From NCBI GenBank assembly GCA_023431205.1, contig JAEYXQ010000146.1, forward strand, positions 1 to 18,336: a stretch of 18,336 nt of DNA. The letters run 5' to 3'. Within the stretch, counting starts at the first letter, position 1. The number at the start of each line of letters is the position of its first letter. Positions 12,408 to 18,336 of this stretch are shown in pieces. A program made the position numbers and the translations under genes. Source of the DNA: Pseudomonadota bacterium. Lineage in GTDB: Bacteria > Pseudomonadota > Alphaproteobacteria > Rhizobiales > Devosiaceae. The notes under the pieces were generated by a model that was given only the letters and a program-made list of their open reading frames with translations, was not told where the DNA came from and did no database searches.

Positions 12408-13714
12408 CCGATACCAATTTTTCCCCCCGCGAGATCGTCAGCGAACTCGACCGGCACATCGTGGGCCAGAAGGATGCCAAGCGTGCCGTCGCCGTGGCGC
12501 TGCGCAACCGCTGGCGTCGGCAGCAGCTCCCCGCCGAGCTGCGCCGCGAGGTCAGCCCCAAGAACATCCTTATGATCGGGCCGACCGGCGTCGGCAAGAC
12601 CGAGATCTCGCGCCGGCTGGCGCGGCTCGCCCAGGCCCCGTTCATCAAGGTGGAAGCCACCAAGTTCACCGAAGTCGGCTATGTCGGCCGCGACGTCGAG
12701 CAGATCGTGCGCGACCTCGTGGAAGCCGGCATCACCGTGCTGCGCGACCGGCGCCGCCGGGATGTCGAGGCGCAGGCCCACCACAATGCCGAGGAGCGCG
12801 TGCTCGACGCGCTGGTCGGCACCTCGGCCACCCCATCCACCCGCGACGCCTTCCGCAAGAAGCTGCGGACCAACGAACTCGACGACAAGGAAGTGGAGAT
12901 CGAGATGCAGCCCAGCGCCGGCACTGGCGGCTTCGAGATCCCCGGCATGCCCAATGGCGGCATCGGCATGATCAACCTCAGCGACATGTTCAAGCAGGCC
13001 ATGGGCGGGCGCGGGGTCAAGCGCAAGATCAAGGTCAAGGACGCCTATGAGCCGCTGATCGCCGAAGAGGCGGACAAGCTGCTCGACCAGGACCAGCTCA
13101 AGACCGAAGCCATCGAACTGGTGGAAAACCACGGCATCGTCTTCATCGACGAGATCGACAAGGTGGCGCACCGCGAAGGCGGCGTGCAGGGCGGTCCGTC
13201 GCGCGAAGGCGTGCAGCGGGACCTCCTGCCGCTGATCGAAGGCACAACCGTTGCGACCAAGTACGGGCCGGTGAAGACCGACCACATCCTGTTCATCGCC
13301 TCGGGCGCCTTCCACGTGTCCAAGCCCAGCGACCTCCTGCCGGAACTGCAGGGCCGCCTGCCGATCCGGGTGGAACTCAAGGCGCTCAGCCGCGAGGACT
13401 TCATCGGCATCCTCAGCGACACCGAGGCGAGCCTGATCAAGCAGTACGTGGCGCTGATGGGCACCGAGGGCGTGACCCTGGAGATCACCCAGGACGCCAT
13501 CGAAGCCATCGCCGACGCAGCGGTGCAGGTGAATAGCAGTGTCGAGAACATCGGCGCGCGGCGCCTGCAGACGGTGATGGAGCGACTGGTCGAGGAAATC
13601 AGCTTCGACGCCCCCGACCGCGCCGGCCAGACCGTCATCATCGATGCGGCCTTCGTCCGCGAGAAGGTCGGCGTACTCGCCGGCGACACCGACCTCAGCA
13701 AGTTCGTGCTGTAG
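12404..13714 (+). CDS. hslU: HslU, AAA+ unfoldase subunit of HslVU protease
   Basis: This hexameric ATPase unfolds substrates and feeds them to HslV. The 436-residue protein has normal length. It has the Walker A GPTGVGKT (residues 59-66), the pore loop GYVG (92-95) that grips substrates, and an inserted I-domain from about 110 to 240. Walker B VFIDE (246-250) follows, with GGPSREGVQRDLLP and the sensor region HILFIASGAFH after it. The C-terminal tail DLSKFVL is the peptide that docks between HslV subunits to activate them. The ATG overlaps the GNAT stop as ATGA and has a GGAGA ribosome-binding site. A palindromic repeat follows the gene. Confidence 0.98.
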   Translation: MTDTNFSPREIVSELDRHIVGQKDAKRAVAVALRNRWRRQQLPAELRREVSPKNILMIGPTGVGKTEISRRLARLAQAPFIKVEATKFTEVGYVGRDVEQIVRDLVEAGITVLRDRRRRDVEAQAHHNAEERVLDALVGTSATPSTRDAFRKKLRTNELDDKEVEIEMQPSAGTGGFEIPGMPNGGIGMINLSDMFKQAMGGRGVKRKIKVKDAYEPLIAEEADKLLDQDQLKTEAIELVENHGIVFIDEIDKVAHREGGVQGGPSREGVQRDLLPLIEGTTVATKYGPVKTDHILFIASGAFHVSKPSDLLPELQGRLPIRVELKALSREDFIGILSDTEASLIKQYVALMGTEGVTLEITQDAIEAIADAAVQVNSSVENIGARRLQTVMERLVEEISFDAPDRAGQTVIIDAAFVREKVGVLAGDTDLSKFVL

Positions 13715-13737
13715 GCGCCACCCATGCCACACACTCG

Positions 13738-13842
13738 GTGTCATCCCCGCGAAAGCGGGGATCCATCCTGAGAAGCTTCCACGGCATCTGGCGGCGGTTG
13801 GGGCATCTCGGGATGGGCCCCGGCCCGAGGCCGGGGTGACAC
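13738..13842. repeat. Dispersed palindrome, family 2, copy B
   Basis: This 105-bp element is bounded by GTGTCATCCCC (13738-13748) and GGGGTGACAC (13833-13842). Its left part has the same GAAA-loop hairpin as copy A (13743-13762) and differs from copy A by one base over 35 bp. The right part is a different, longer GC hairpin (GGCCCCGG-CCCGA-GGCCGGGG), and the centre is about 35 bp longer. It fills the gap between the convergent hslU and Xre genes and is the only candidate terminator there. Confidence 0.85.
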
Positions 13843-13890
13843 GGGGTATGTGGAAATGCAGTAGCTTGGTTCGGGCTCCGGGTGAGGGGT

Positions 13891-14256
13891 CTACCGCCCC
13901 ACCCGCCGCCGGCCCAGTTCGGCGATCAGCGCCTTGAGATCATCCGGCGTGAGCCTGCCGATATCACTGGCCAGCCGGTTAGCAAGCTCCGTCGCCTCGG
14001 GCGCCAGCCCGGCGGTGTCGATGGTGACCTTCGGGTCGCTCAGTTCCGCCAGGCGCTGGAGTTCCTCGGCTTCGTCCCAGATGACGTTGAAGTAGCCGAT
14101 GATGCGGTGGAGCAGGAAGCCGGTGGGCTTGCCGCGCTTGCCATGTTCGAGTGCGGACAGGTAGGCGCTCGACACCCCGAGGGCCGCCGCCATCTCCTTG
14201 AGGGAGACGCCGCGCTCCTCGCGCAGTTCGCGGATGCGCTGGCCGAGCGGAGTCAT
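13891..14256 (-). CDS. Xre-type helix-turn-helix regulator, third gene of the Tim44-Smr-Xre set
   Basis: The 121-residue protein has an HTH of the Cro/CI/Xre class at about residues 4-60 (LGQRIRELREERGVSLKEMA, then ALGVSSAYLSALEHGKRGKP). A C-terminal helical part (LTPDDLKALIAELGRRRVGR) probably serves for oligomerisation. The GKRGKPT insertion after the recognition helix and the following HRIIGYFNVIWDEAEELQRLA are typical of a conserved alphaproteobacterial subgroup. Targets are unknown. The frame is open a little upstream, but the ATG at 14254-14256 overlaps the Smr stop as ATGA, which settles the start. Confidence 0.87.
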   Translation of the reverse strand: MTPLGQRIRELREERGVSLKEMAAALGVSSAYLSALEHGKRGKPTGFLLHRIIGYFNVIWDEAEELQRLAELSDPKVTIDTAGLAPEATELANRLASDIGRLTPDDLKALIAELGRRRVGR

Positions 14257-14843
14257 GGCCGCCGCAGGCGCACATACCACGCCCCCTCCCCGCCATGGCC
14301 ACGGGCGGCGACGCTCCAGCCCGAGACATGGCGCGCCAGCGCCGGCTCGTTGAGCCAGACCGGCAGCATGGTCCGCAGCACCCCGCGCTCGTTCATCGCC
14401 GCGATGAAATCATCGTCGTTGCGCACACCCTTGCCGGTGATCACCAGCAGGGTTCGGTCGCCGCGCGCAGCCCGCGCCTGGATGAACCGGTGCAGCGCCT
14501 CGCGGGCCTCGACCTGGGTCATGCCGTGAAGGTCGATGCGGCCGTCGATGTCGATGCGGCCGCGGCGCACCTTCTTGTGCGTGGCAGGGTCCACGGCCTT
14601 GTCGGGGGTTGCGCGATGCTGTGGTGGCGCCTGATAGGGCGGCAGGAACGGCTCGCGCGGCTCGAGGCGCGGCTTGGGTGGGTGGCGGATCTCCGGGGTC
14701 GGCGCCGTCTCGGGCGGCATCGGCAACGGGGAGCCGCTGTGCGGCTGCACCAGGCGCTTGCGCCGCAACGGCTCGACCGTTTCCGCTACCACCGTCCACA
14801 GGTGGAAGTCGTGCGGCAGGCGCTTGGGCTCACGTTTGGACAT
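14253..14843 (-). CDS. Smr-domain protein (MutS2 C-terminal-like)
   Basis: The 196-residue protein has two parts. Residues 1 to about 100 are a basic, proline-rich and probably disordered region. A C-terminal Smr domain runs from about 105 to 196, with the signature DLHGMT near its start, a central LLVITGKG and the ending GEGAWYVRLRRP. Smr domains can act as nucleases or RNA/DNA-binding modules; stand-alone proteins of this SmrA/SmrB-like size have been linked to cleavage of mRNA on collided ribosomes in E. coli. Which applies here is open. The HGxT and TGxG motifs are intact. The start ATG at 14841-14843 is the only ATG that avoids reading into the Tim44 gene. Confidence 0.9.
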   Translation of the reverse strand: MSKREPKRLPHDFHLWTVVAETVEPLRRKRLVQPHSGSPLPMPPETAPTPEIRHPPKPRLEPREPFLPPYQAPPQHRATPDKAVDPATHKKVRRGRIDIDGRIDLHGMTQVEAREALHRFIQARAARGDRTLLVITGKGVRNDDDFIAAMNERGVLRTMLPVWLNEPALARHVSGWSVAARGHGGEGAWYVRLRRP

Positions 14844-14866
14844 GGCGCGCGCCGACCGCCCCAGGA

Positions 14867-15574
14867 TCAGTCGAGCTGGCTGGTGGCGACCACTTTCCAG
14901 TTCGGATCGCGCGACTTGGGATTGCGCTGGAAGCTCCACTCGTCGGCGATGGTCTGGATCTGCTCGGCGTCGCCCTCGACGATAGCGCCCTCCGCATCGC
15001 GGGTGGCAGAGACCACCTCGGCGTGGAAGCGCACGGTCACGGTGACGTTGCGCTTGTCGTATTCAGCTTCGGAGATTTCCACCTTGGGCAGGCCGACAAA
15101 GGTGAAATCCACCTTCTGGCCGGCGCCCTCGCGCTCGCCGATGGCGCGCACGAAGCCGTCATAGACTTCCTTGTCGAGCAGGTTCTTGAGCGTCTGCCGG
15201 TCGCCCTCGGCAAAGGCGGTGACGATCATCTCGTAGGCCTGCTTGGCCCCATCAAGGAAGGATTTTGGGGTGAAGGTCGGGTCGGCTTCAGCCACCGCCT
15301 TGAGGCCCGAGGCGAGGTCGGCGTCCCCGCGCGAAAACTGTTCGATCTCCGCTTCGAGCTTGCGGGCGCGACGCTCGGTGTCCATCTCGGGCGCAGCGGC
15401 GGGGCGCGGGCGCAACGGCACCACCGTGTCCTCGCCGGCCTCGGCCGGGCGCCGGCGTTCCATCGGCGGACGCTCGTTGCCGGTGCGGGTGCCCAGCACC
15501 GAGCGCAGACGGAACAGCACGAAGACCGCCACGGCGATCACGATGAGCGTTGGCAGATCGAAGAATTCATCCAT
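14867..15574 (-). CDS. Tim44-domain (TimA-like) membrane-anchored protein
   Basis: The 235-residue protein has one N-terminal membrane segment (residues about 8-24, LPTLIVIAVAVFVLFRL). A variable Pro/Arg/Glu-rich linker to about residue 85 leads to a C-terminal Tim44-like domain (FLDGAKQAYEMIVTAFAEGDRQTLKNLL ... WSFQRNP ... WKVVATSQLD). Bacterial TimA proteins are relatives of mitochondrial Tim44, which tethers Hsp70 to the import channel. The bacterial role is less clear. The ATG at 15572-15574 puts the anchor at the very start; upstream in-frame ATGs give unlikely basic extensions. It is first in the minus-strand unit with Smr and Xre, and diverges from fxsA. No mltA follows it, although I recall mltA at this point in some rhizobia. 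Confidence 0.9.
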   Translation of the reverse strand: MDEFFDLPTLIVIAVAVFVLFRLRSVLGTRTGNERPPMERRRPAEAGEDTVVPLRPRPAAAPEMDTERRARKLEAEIEQFSRGDADLASGLKAVAEADPTFTPKSFLDGAKQAYEMIVTAFAEGDRQTLKNLLDKEVYDGFVRAIGEREGAGQKVDFTFVGLPKVEISEAEYDKRNVTVTVRFHAEVVSATRDAEGAIVEGDAEQIQTIADEWSFQRNPKSRDPNWKVVATSQLD

Positions 15575-15615
15575 CGGACAGTAGACCTTTCGGGCGCCCG
15601 TGCGGCGCATCGCGC

Positions 15616-15648
15616 CTCGCCGGACGCCGGAACTGAACCTATATATAG
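15616..15648. promoter_or_regulatory. Possible promoter with self-complementary -10, between Tim44 gene and fxsA
   Basis: The 161-bp divergent gap contains CTATATATAG (15639-15648), a perfect 10-bp palindrome that reads as a good -10 on both strands. On the plus strand CTCGCC at 15616-15621 is 17 bp upstream of CTATAT, a moderate match to CTTGAC-N17-CTATAT. On the minus strand no good -35 was found. A bidirectional promoter is possible but unproven. Confidence 0.35.
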
Positions 15649-15735
15649 ACAAAGCTCATCCTGAAACCAGTTCACGATGGCTCAAGTTGCAACATGCCGC
15701 ACCGCAAACACCGGGCGGCAAAGGGAGAACCGCCC

Positions 15736-16194
15736 GTGGCCCGAATAATCCTGATAGCGCTGGTGCTCTACCCGATCTTCGAGATCGCGGTGTTGATCAA
15801 GATCGGCCAGACCATCGGGCTGTGGCCGACTCTGGCGCTGCTGATTGGCGCGGCGGTGCTGGGCGGCCTCTTGTTGCGCAACGAGGGATTGAGCGCGGTG
15901 CGGCGCCTTGCCGGCACGTTCCAGCGGGGTCAGTTGCCCGGCCGCGACATCGCCGACGTGATGATGCTCGGCTTTGCCGCCGTGCTGCTGATGCTGCCGG
16001 GATTGATCACCGACGTCGTTGCGCTGGCGCTGCTGCTGCCGCCGGTGCGCCATGCTATCTATGGCTGGCTGGCCCGGCGTCTCACTGTGGTCGATACCAC
16101 TACCGCCTATTACCGCCACGAGGCTGCGCCCGACGCCAGGCTGGCAAACCGCGGCACGATCGAACTCGACGACGACGAGTTCCGGCCGCGCTGA
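15736..16194 (+). CDS. fxsA: FxsA-family membrane protein
   Basis: The 152-residue protein begins with a strongly hydrophobic run (ARIILIALVLYPIFEIAVLI). A second follows (IGLWPTLALLIGAAVLGGLLL) and a third region spans about residues 72-104 (MMLGFAAVLLMLPGLITDVVALALLLPPVR). The PGLITD motif is diagnostic of FxsA, whose E. coli member relieves F-plasmid exclusion of phage T7 when overproduced; its normal job is unknown. The GTG at 15736 with GGGAGA at 15723-15728 gives the family N-terminus. An ATG at 15694 would add 14 polar residues and is less likely. It is 79 bp before secB on the same strand. Confidence 0.9.
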   Translation: MARIILIALVLYPIFEIAVLIKIGQTIGLWPTLALLIGAAVLGGLLLRNEGLSAVRRLAGTFQRGQLPGRDIADVMMLGFAAVLLMLPGLITDVVALALLLPPVRHAIYGWLARRLTVVDTTTAYYRHEAAPDARLANRGTIELDDDEFRPR

Positions 16195-16206
16195 ACCGGC
16201 CACATG

Positions 16207-16235
16207 CTTGTGACGGCGGGGCAAAAATGCTAGCC
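16207..16235 (+). promoter_or_regulatory. Putative secB promoter
   Basis: CTTGTG (16207-16212) and CTAGCC (16230-16235) are exactly 17 bp apart in the 79-bp fxsA-secB gap. They match the alphaproteobacterial CTTGAC-N17-CTATAT pattern at 4 of 6 and 4 of 6 positions. The secB ATG is 38 bp further on, after an AAGGA ribosome-binding site. Confidence 0.4.
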
Positions 16236-16273
16236 ACCGCCGGGAAAACTCGTGACATCAAAAGGACAAGACC

Positions 16274-16810
16274 ATGGCCGACGAGACCCAGGGCGGCGCC
16301 ACTCCGCAGGCAGCCGCCAACCCGCCTTCGATGAACCTCATTGGCCAGTACATCCGTGACCTCAGCTTCGAGAACCCGGGCGCGCCCGGTTCCATGCTGG
16401 GCAGCGGCACCAACCCTGCCTTCAACGTCAACATCTCGGTCGGCGTGAAGAAGCAGAACGAGGACACCTATGCCGTGGAGCTGACGCTCAATGCCAAGGC
16501 CAACCGCGACGAAGCGCTGCTGTTCAACGTCGAATTGGTCTATGGCGGCGTGTTCCGCATCCGCAACATCCCGGACAACCAGCTCAGCGCCATCCTGATG
16601 ATCGAGTGCCCGCGGCTGATCTTCCCGTTCGCCCGCCAGGTGCTGGCCAATGTCACCCAGCAGGGCGGTTTCCCGCCGCTGATGATGGAGCCGGTCGATT
16701 TCACCGCCATCTACCGCCAGAACCTGCAGAAGCTTGCCGCCCAGCAGCAGGCCGGCGGCGGTGCCGCTCCTGCCCCCGCCAATGGCGGCGCCGAGCCGAC
16801 GGTCAACTAG
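16274..16810 (+). CDS. secB: SecB, protein-export chaperone
   Basis: This homotetrameric chaperone keeps precursor proteins unfolded and hands them to SecA. The 178-residue protein has the conserved SecB core: NLIGQYIRDLSFENPGAP, FNVNISVGVKK, an ELVYGGVFRIRNIP strand, and the ending IECPRLIFPFARQVLANVTQ then GGFPPLMMEPVDFTAIY. The C-terminal tail is longer than in E. coli and rich in Gln, Gly and Ala. The ATG at 16274 has a clear AAGGA site. A strong terminator follows the stop. It faces dnaQ and coaE, the neighbourhood common in this order. Confidence 0.97.
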   Translation: MADETQGGATPQAAANPPSMNLIGQYIRDLSFENPGAPGSMLGSGTNPAFNVNISVGVKKQNEDTYAVELTLNAKANRDEALLFNVELVYGGVFRIRNIPDNQLSAILMIECPRLIFPFARQVLANVTQQGGFPPLMMEPVDFTAIYRQNLQKLAAQQQAGGGAAPAPANGGAEPTVN

Positions 16811-16819
16811 GACTCAAGA

Positions 16820-16843
16820 CGCCGCCTCCGGGCGGCGCTTTTT
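16820..16843 (+). terminator. Rho-independent terminator of secB
   Basis: CGCCGCC (16820-16826) pairs with GGCGGCG (16831-16837) around a TCCG tetraloop. After one more base comes TTTTT (16839-16843). It begins 9 nt past the secB stop. Stem, tetraloop and T-run are all present, which makes it the clearest terminator in the window. Confidence 0.85.
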
Positions 16844-16861
16844 GTTTGGAACAAGCGTTCT

Positions 16862-16952
16862 CATAGACCTCACCCTGAGCTTGTCGAAGGGCGAGGTCGC
16901 GGCCCCGGTGTTACCGACCTCGTGGTTCGACAGGCTCACCATGAGGTCTGCG
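16862..16952. repeat. Dispersed long palindrome, family 1, copy 2
   Basis: The 38-bp arms at 16862-16899 and 16915-16952 flank a 15-bp loop at 16900-16914. The left arm matches that of copy 1 (6090-6127) at 33 of 38 positions and the right arm at 36 of 38. Base differences between left and right arms (CCTGAG...GAAGG against GGTGAG...GAACC in the same reading) show both copies have the same arm orientation. It lies between convergent secB and dnaQ, just past the secB terminator. Confidence 0.85.
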
Positions 16953-16972
16953 AAACGTCCGGGTGCCAGAAA

Positions 16973-17695
16973 CTACTCCGCTGCCACCACGGCTTCGGCC
17001 GGTTCGGCATAGCGGGCCCAGATCGAATCCGGTCCGAGTTTTTCAACCGCAGCCTGGTGCGCCTCGAGTTCGGCGGCACTGATCCGCGGCGGCAGCGGCA
17101 CAGGCCGCGGACGGGCCGGAACGCGCGTCGCCATGGCGGCGGCGGCAGACACCTCGATCTCGGCGGTCAGCGCCAGCGACACCTGCTTGCCACCGATCAG
17201 CTCGAGATAGACCTCGGCCAGGATCTCACTGTCGAGCAGCGCGCCATGCAGCGTGCGGCGGGAATTGTCGATGCCGTAATGCTTGCACAGCGCATCGAGG
17301 CTGACGCGGGCGCCGGGGTGCTTGTCGCGCGCCAACATCACCGTGTCGACCACAGGGTTGCGCAGGGGCGAGCGGCCCGACTGCTTCAACTCATGGTTGA
17401 GAAAGCCCATGTCGAAGCTGGCATTGTGGATGATCAGCTGCGCGTCGCCGATGAAGTCGAGGAACTCGTCGGCCACCGCCTCGAACACCGGCTTGTCGGC
17501 CAGAAATTCGTCGCTGAGCCCATGCACCCGGAAGGCTTCCTCGGGCATCGAGCGGCGCGGGTTGATGTAGACGTGGTAGTTGCGGCCGGTCGGAATGTGG
17601 TTGATCAGCTCGACACAGCCGATTTCCACCAGGCGATCCCCGCCCTCGGGGGCAAGGCCGGTGGTTTCGGTATCAAGCACGATCTCGCGGTTCAT
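16973..17695 (-). CDS. dnaQ: DNA polymerase III epsilon subunit (proofreading 3'-5' exonuclease)
   Basis: This is the proofreader of the replicative polymerase. The 240-residue protein has all DEDDh residues: D8 and E10 in VLDTETTGL, D95 in HNASFDMGFL, and H150 and D155 in LHGALLDSEILAEVY. After the exonuclease domain comes QVSLAL (residues 171-176), placed and shaped like the beta-clamp-binding motif QTSMAF of E. coli epsilon. A flexible Pro/Arg linker then leads to a C-terminal segment with LEAHQAAVEKLG and IWARYAE, which should bind the polymerase alpha subunit. The ATG overlaps nothing and lies 1 bp after the coaE stop. It is last in aroE-coaE-dnaQ. Confidence 0.97.
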   Translation of the reverse strand: MNREIVLDTETTGLAPEGGDRLVEIGCVELINHIPTGRNYHVYINPRRSMPEEAFRVHGLSDEFLADKPVFEAVADEFLDFIGDAQLIIHNASFDMGFLNHELKQSGRSPLRNPVVDTVMLARDKHPGARVSLDALCKHYGIDNSRRTLHGALLDSEILAEVYLELIGGKQVSLALTAEIEVSAAAAMATRVPARPRPVPLPPRISAAELEAHQAAVEKLGPDSIWARYAEPAEAVVAAE

Positions 17696-17696
17696 C

Positions 17697-18287
17697 TCAG
17701 TCCTTGCCGGTGCGGATCGAATCGACCAGCGCTGCTACAGCGGCACGAGTCTCGGCGATCGACGTGCCGGTGTCTATGAGGTAGTCGGCGCGCCCCTTCT
17801 TTTCGGCTTGCGGCATCTGCCGGGCAAGCATGGTGTCGAGCTTATCCCCGCTCATTCCCGGCCGCGCCAGGGCCCGGCGGCGCTGCTCGGCCGCCTCGAC
17901 ATGGGTCACCGCTATCGCGTCAAACCCGTAATCGTAGCCGCTTTCATAGAGCAGCGGCACTTCCACCACCGCCAGGGCATAGCCCGCCTCCTCGGCACTG
18001 GCGAGAAAATCGCCGATCCGGCCGCGCACCAGCGGATGCACCACCGCCTCGAGTTTTGGAAAACCGGATGGATCGTTCCGTAGCCGTTCGGCCAGGCGCT
18101 GTCGGTCGATCATGCCATCAACGGCCACACCGGGAAACAGCGCCTCCACCGCCGGCACGGCTTCGCCCGCATAGAGCTCGGCGACCGCCGCATCGGCCGA
18201 ATAAACCGGCACGCCGAGATCCTTGAACGCATTCAGCACCGTCGACTTCCCGGTAGCGATGGAACCCGTCAGCCCGAGCCGGAACAT
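17697..18287 (-). CDS. coaE: Dephospho-CoA kinase
   Basis: This enzyme phosphorylates the ribose 3'-OH of dephospho-CoA, the last step of coenzyme A synthesis. The 196-residue protein opens MFRLGLTGSIATGKST, a P-loop with K14 and S15. It continues with VPVYSADAAV, where D28 marks the substrate site, then LEAVVHPLVR, VEVPLLYESG and the lid-type RRRALARPGMS. Two starts compete: ATG at 18285-18287, overlapping the aroE stop by one base (TGATG), or a GTG one codon earlier. I chose the ATG. coaA is in another operon of the same window. Confidence 0.95.
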   Translation of the reverse strand: MFRLGLTGSIATGKSTVLNAFKDLGVPVYSADAAVAELYAGEAVPAVEALFPGVAVDGMIDRQRLAERLRNDPSGFPKLEAVVHPLVRGRIGDFLASAEEAGYALAVVEVPLLYESGYDYGFDAIAVTHVEAAEQRRRALARPGMSGDKLDTMLARQMPQAEKKGRADYLIDTGTSIAETRAAVAALVDSIRTGKD

Positions 18288-18336
18288 CACCCCTCCAGTG
18301 TCGCTTCGATGCGGGCGCGCAGCGCCGGTGTCACGC
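18287..18336 (-). CDS. aroE: Shikimate dehydrogenase, last codons only (rest outside window)
   Basis: The minus strand entering from the right edge reads VTPALRARIEATLEG and then TGA at 18289-18287. Fifteen residues are too few for a family call alone. The ending resembles the VTPELRALIEADL-type tail of shikimate dehydrogenase in Hyphomicrobiales, and aroE is the usual gene before coaE-dnaQ there. AroE reduces 3-dehydroshikimate in aromatic amino-acid synthesis. The stop overlaps the coaE ATG by one base. The identification rests mainly on gene order. Confidence 0.6.
   Translation of the reverse strand, partial: VTPALRARIEATLEG

Noticed and set aside
12308..13744. A 478-codon open frame on the minus strand opposite hslU
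   Set aside because: The translation is low in family-like content, rich in His, Asp and Leu, and lies antisense to a fully conserved hslU. It is a high-GC shadow frame.
1..18336. A defence island, mobile element or new multi-gene system
   Set aside because: Nearly every gene is recognisable core metabolism, repair or protein handling in an order typical of Hyphomicrobiales. No recombinase, toxin-antitoxin pair, restriction gene or atypical composition was seen.

Overview
This GC-rich, gene-dense window looks like core chromosome of an alphaproteobacterium of the order Hyphomicrobiales (Rhizobiales). The evidence is gene order and protein style: hisB-hisH-hisA-hisF-hisE-coaA divergent from hslV-GNAT-hslU, and aroE-coaE-dnaQ convergent with secB next to fxsA and a Tim44-type gene. 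A Devosia-like genus is my best guess, but this is inference. I see no tRNA, rRNA, CRISPR array, prophage, transposase or integrase, and no gap between genes longer than about 180 bp.

Layout. (1) 1-3679: the end of a YegD-like Hsp70 gene; a TetR regulator divergent from a DUF2214 membrane protein, with an inverted repeat between them; endonuclease III; a DUF2244 protein; and an AraC-HTH/O6-alkylguanine methyltransferase fusion. The last three include two DNA-repair genes. (2) 3736-5605, minus strand: dapB, an EVE-domain gene and gpmA, nearly without gaps. A lone VOC-fold gene diverges from dapB. (3) 6190-11199, minus strand: hisB, a DUF2628 gene, hisH, hisA, a small two-Cys membrane protein, hisF, hisE and coaA. 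Stop/start overlaps couple hisA to the small membrane gene, that gene to hisF, hisE to coaA, and the DUF2628 gene to hisH. Two dispersed palindromes interrupt the series. (4) 11332-13714, plus strand: hslV, a GNAT acetyltransferase and hslU, each joined to the next by a 4-bp overlap. (5) 13891-15574, minus strand: a Tim44-domain gene, an Smr-domain gene and an Xre-type regulator. (6) 15736-16810, plus strand: fxsA and secB, with a clear terminator after secB. (7) 16973-18336, minus strand: the last codons of aroE, then coaE and dnaQ.

Metabolically the window covers histidine synthesis from phosphoribosyl-ATP (HisE, HisA, HisHF, HisB), one lysine/cell-wall step (DapB), one glycolytic step (GpmA) and the first and last enzymes of coenzyme A synthesis (CoaA, CoaE). 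HslVU, SecB and the Tim44 protein belong to protein quality control and targeting. Nth, the methyltransferase and DnaQ belong to genome maintenance.

I found no clearly new multi-gene system. The items most worth a second look are three families of dispersed palindromic repeats, one of which appears to have its central loop inverted between the two copies; the uncharacterised small membrane proteins built into the his operon; the GNAT gene between the two subunits of HslVU; and the EVE-domain gene between dapB and gpmA.
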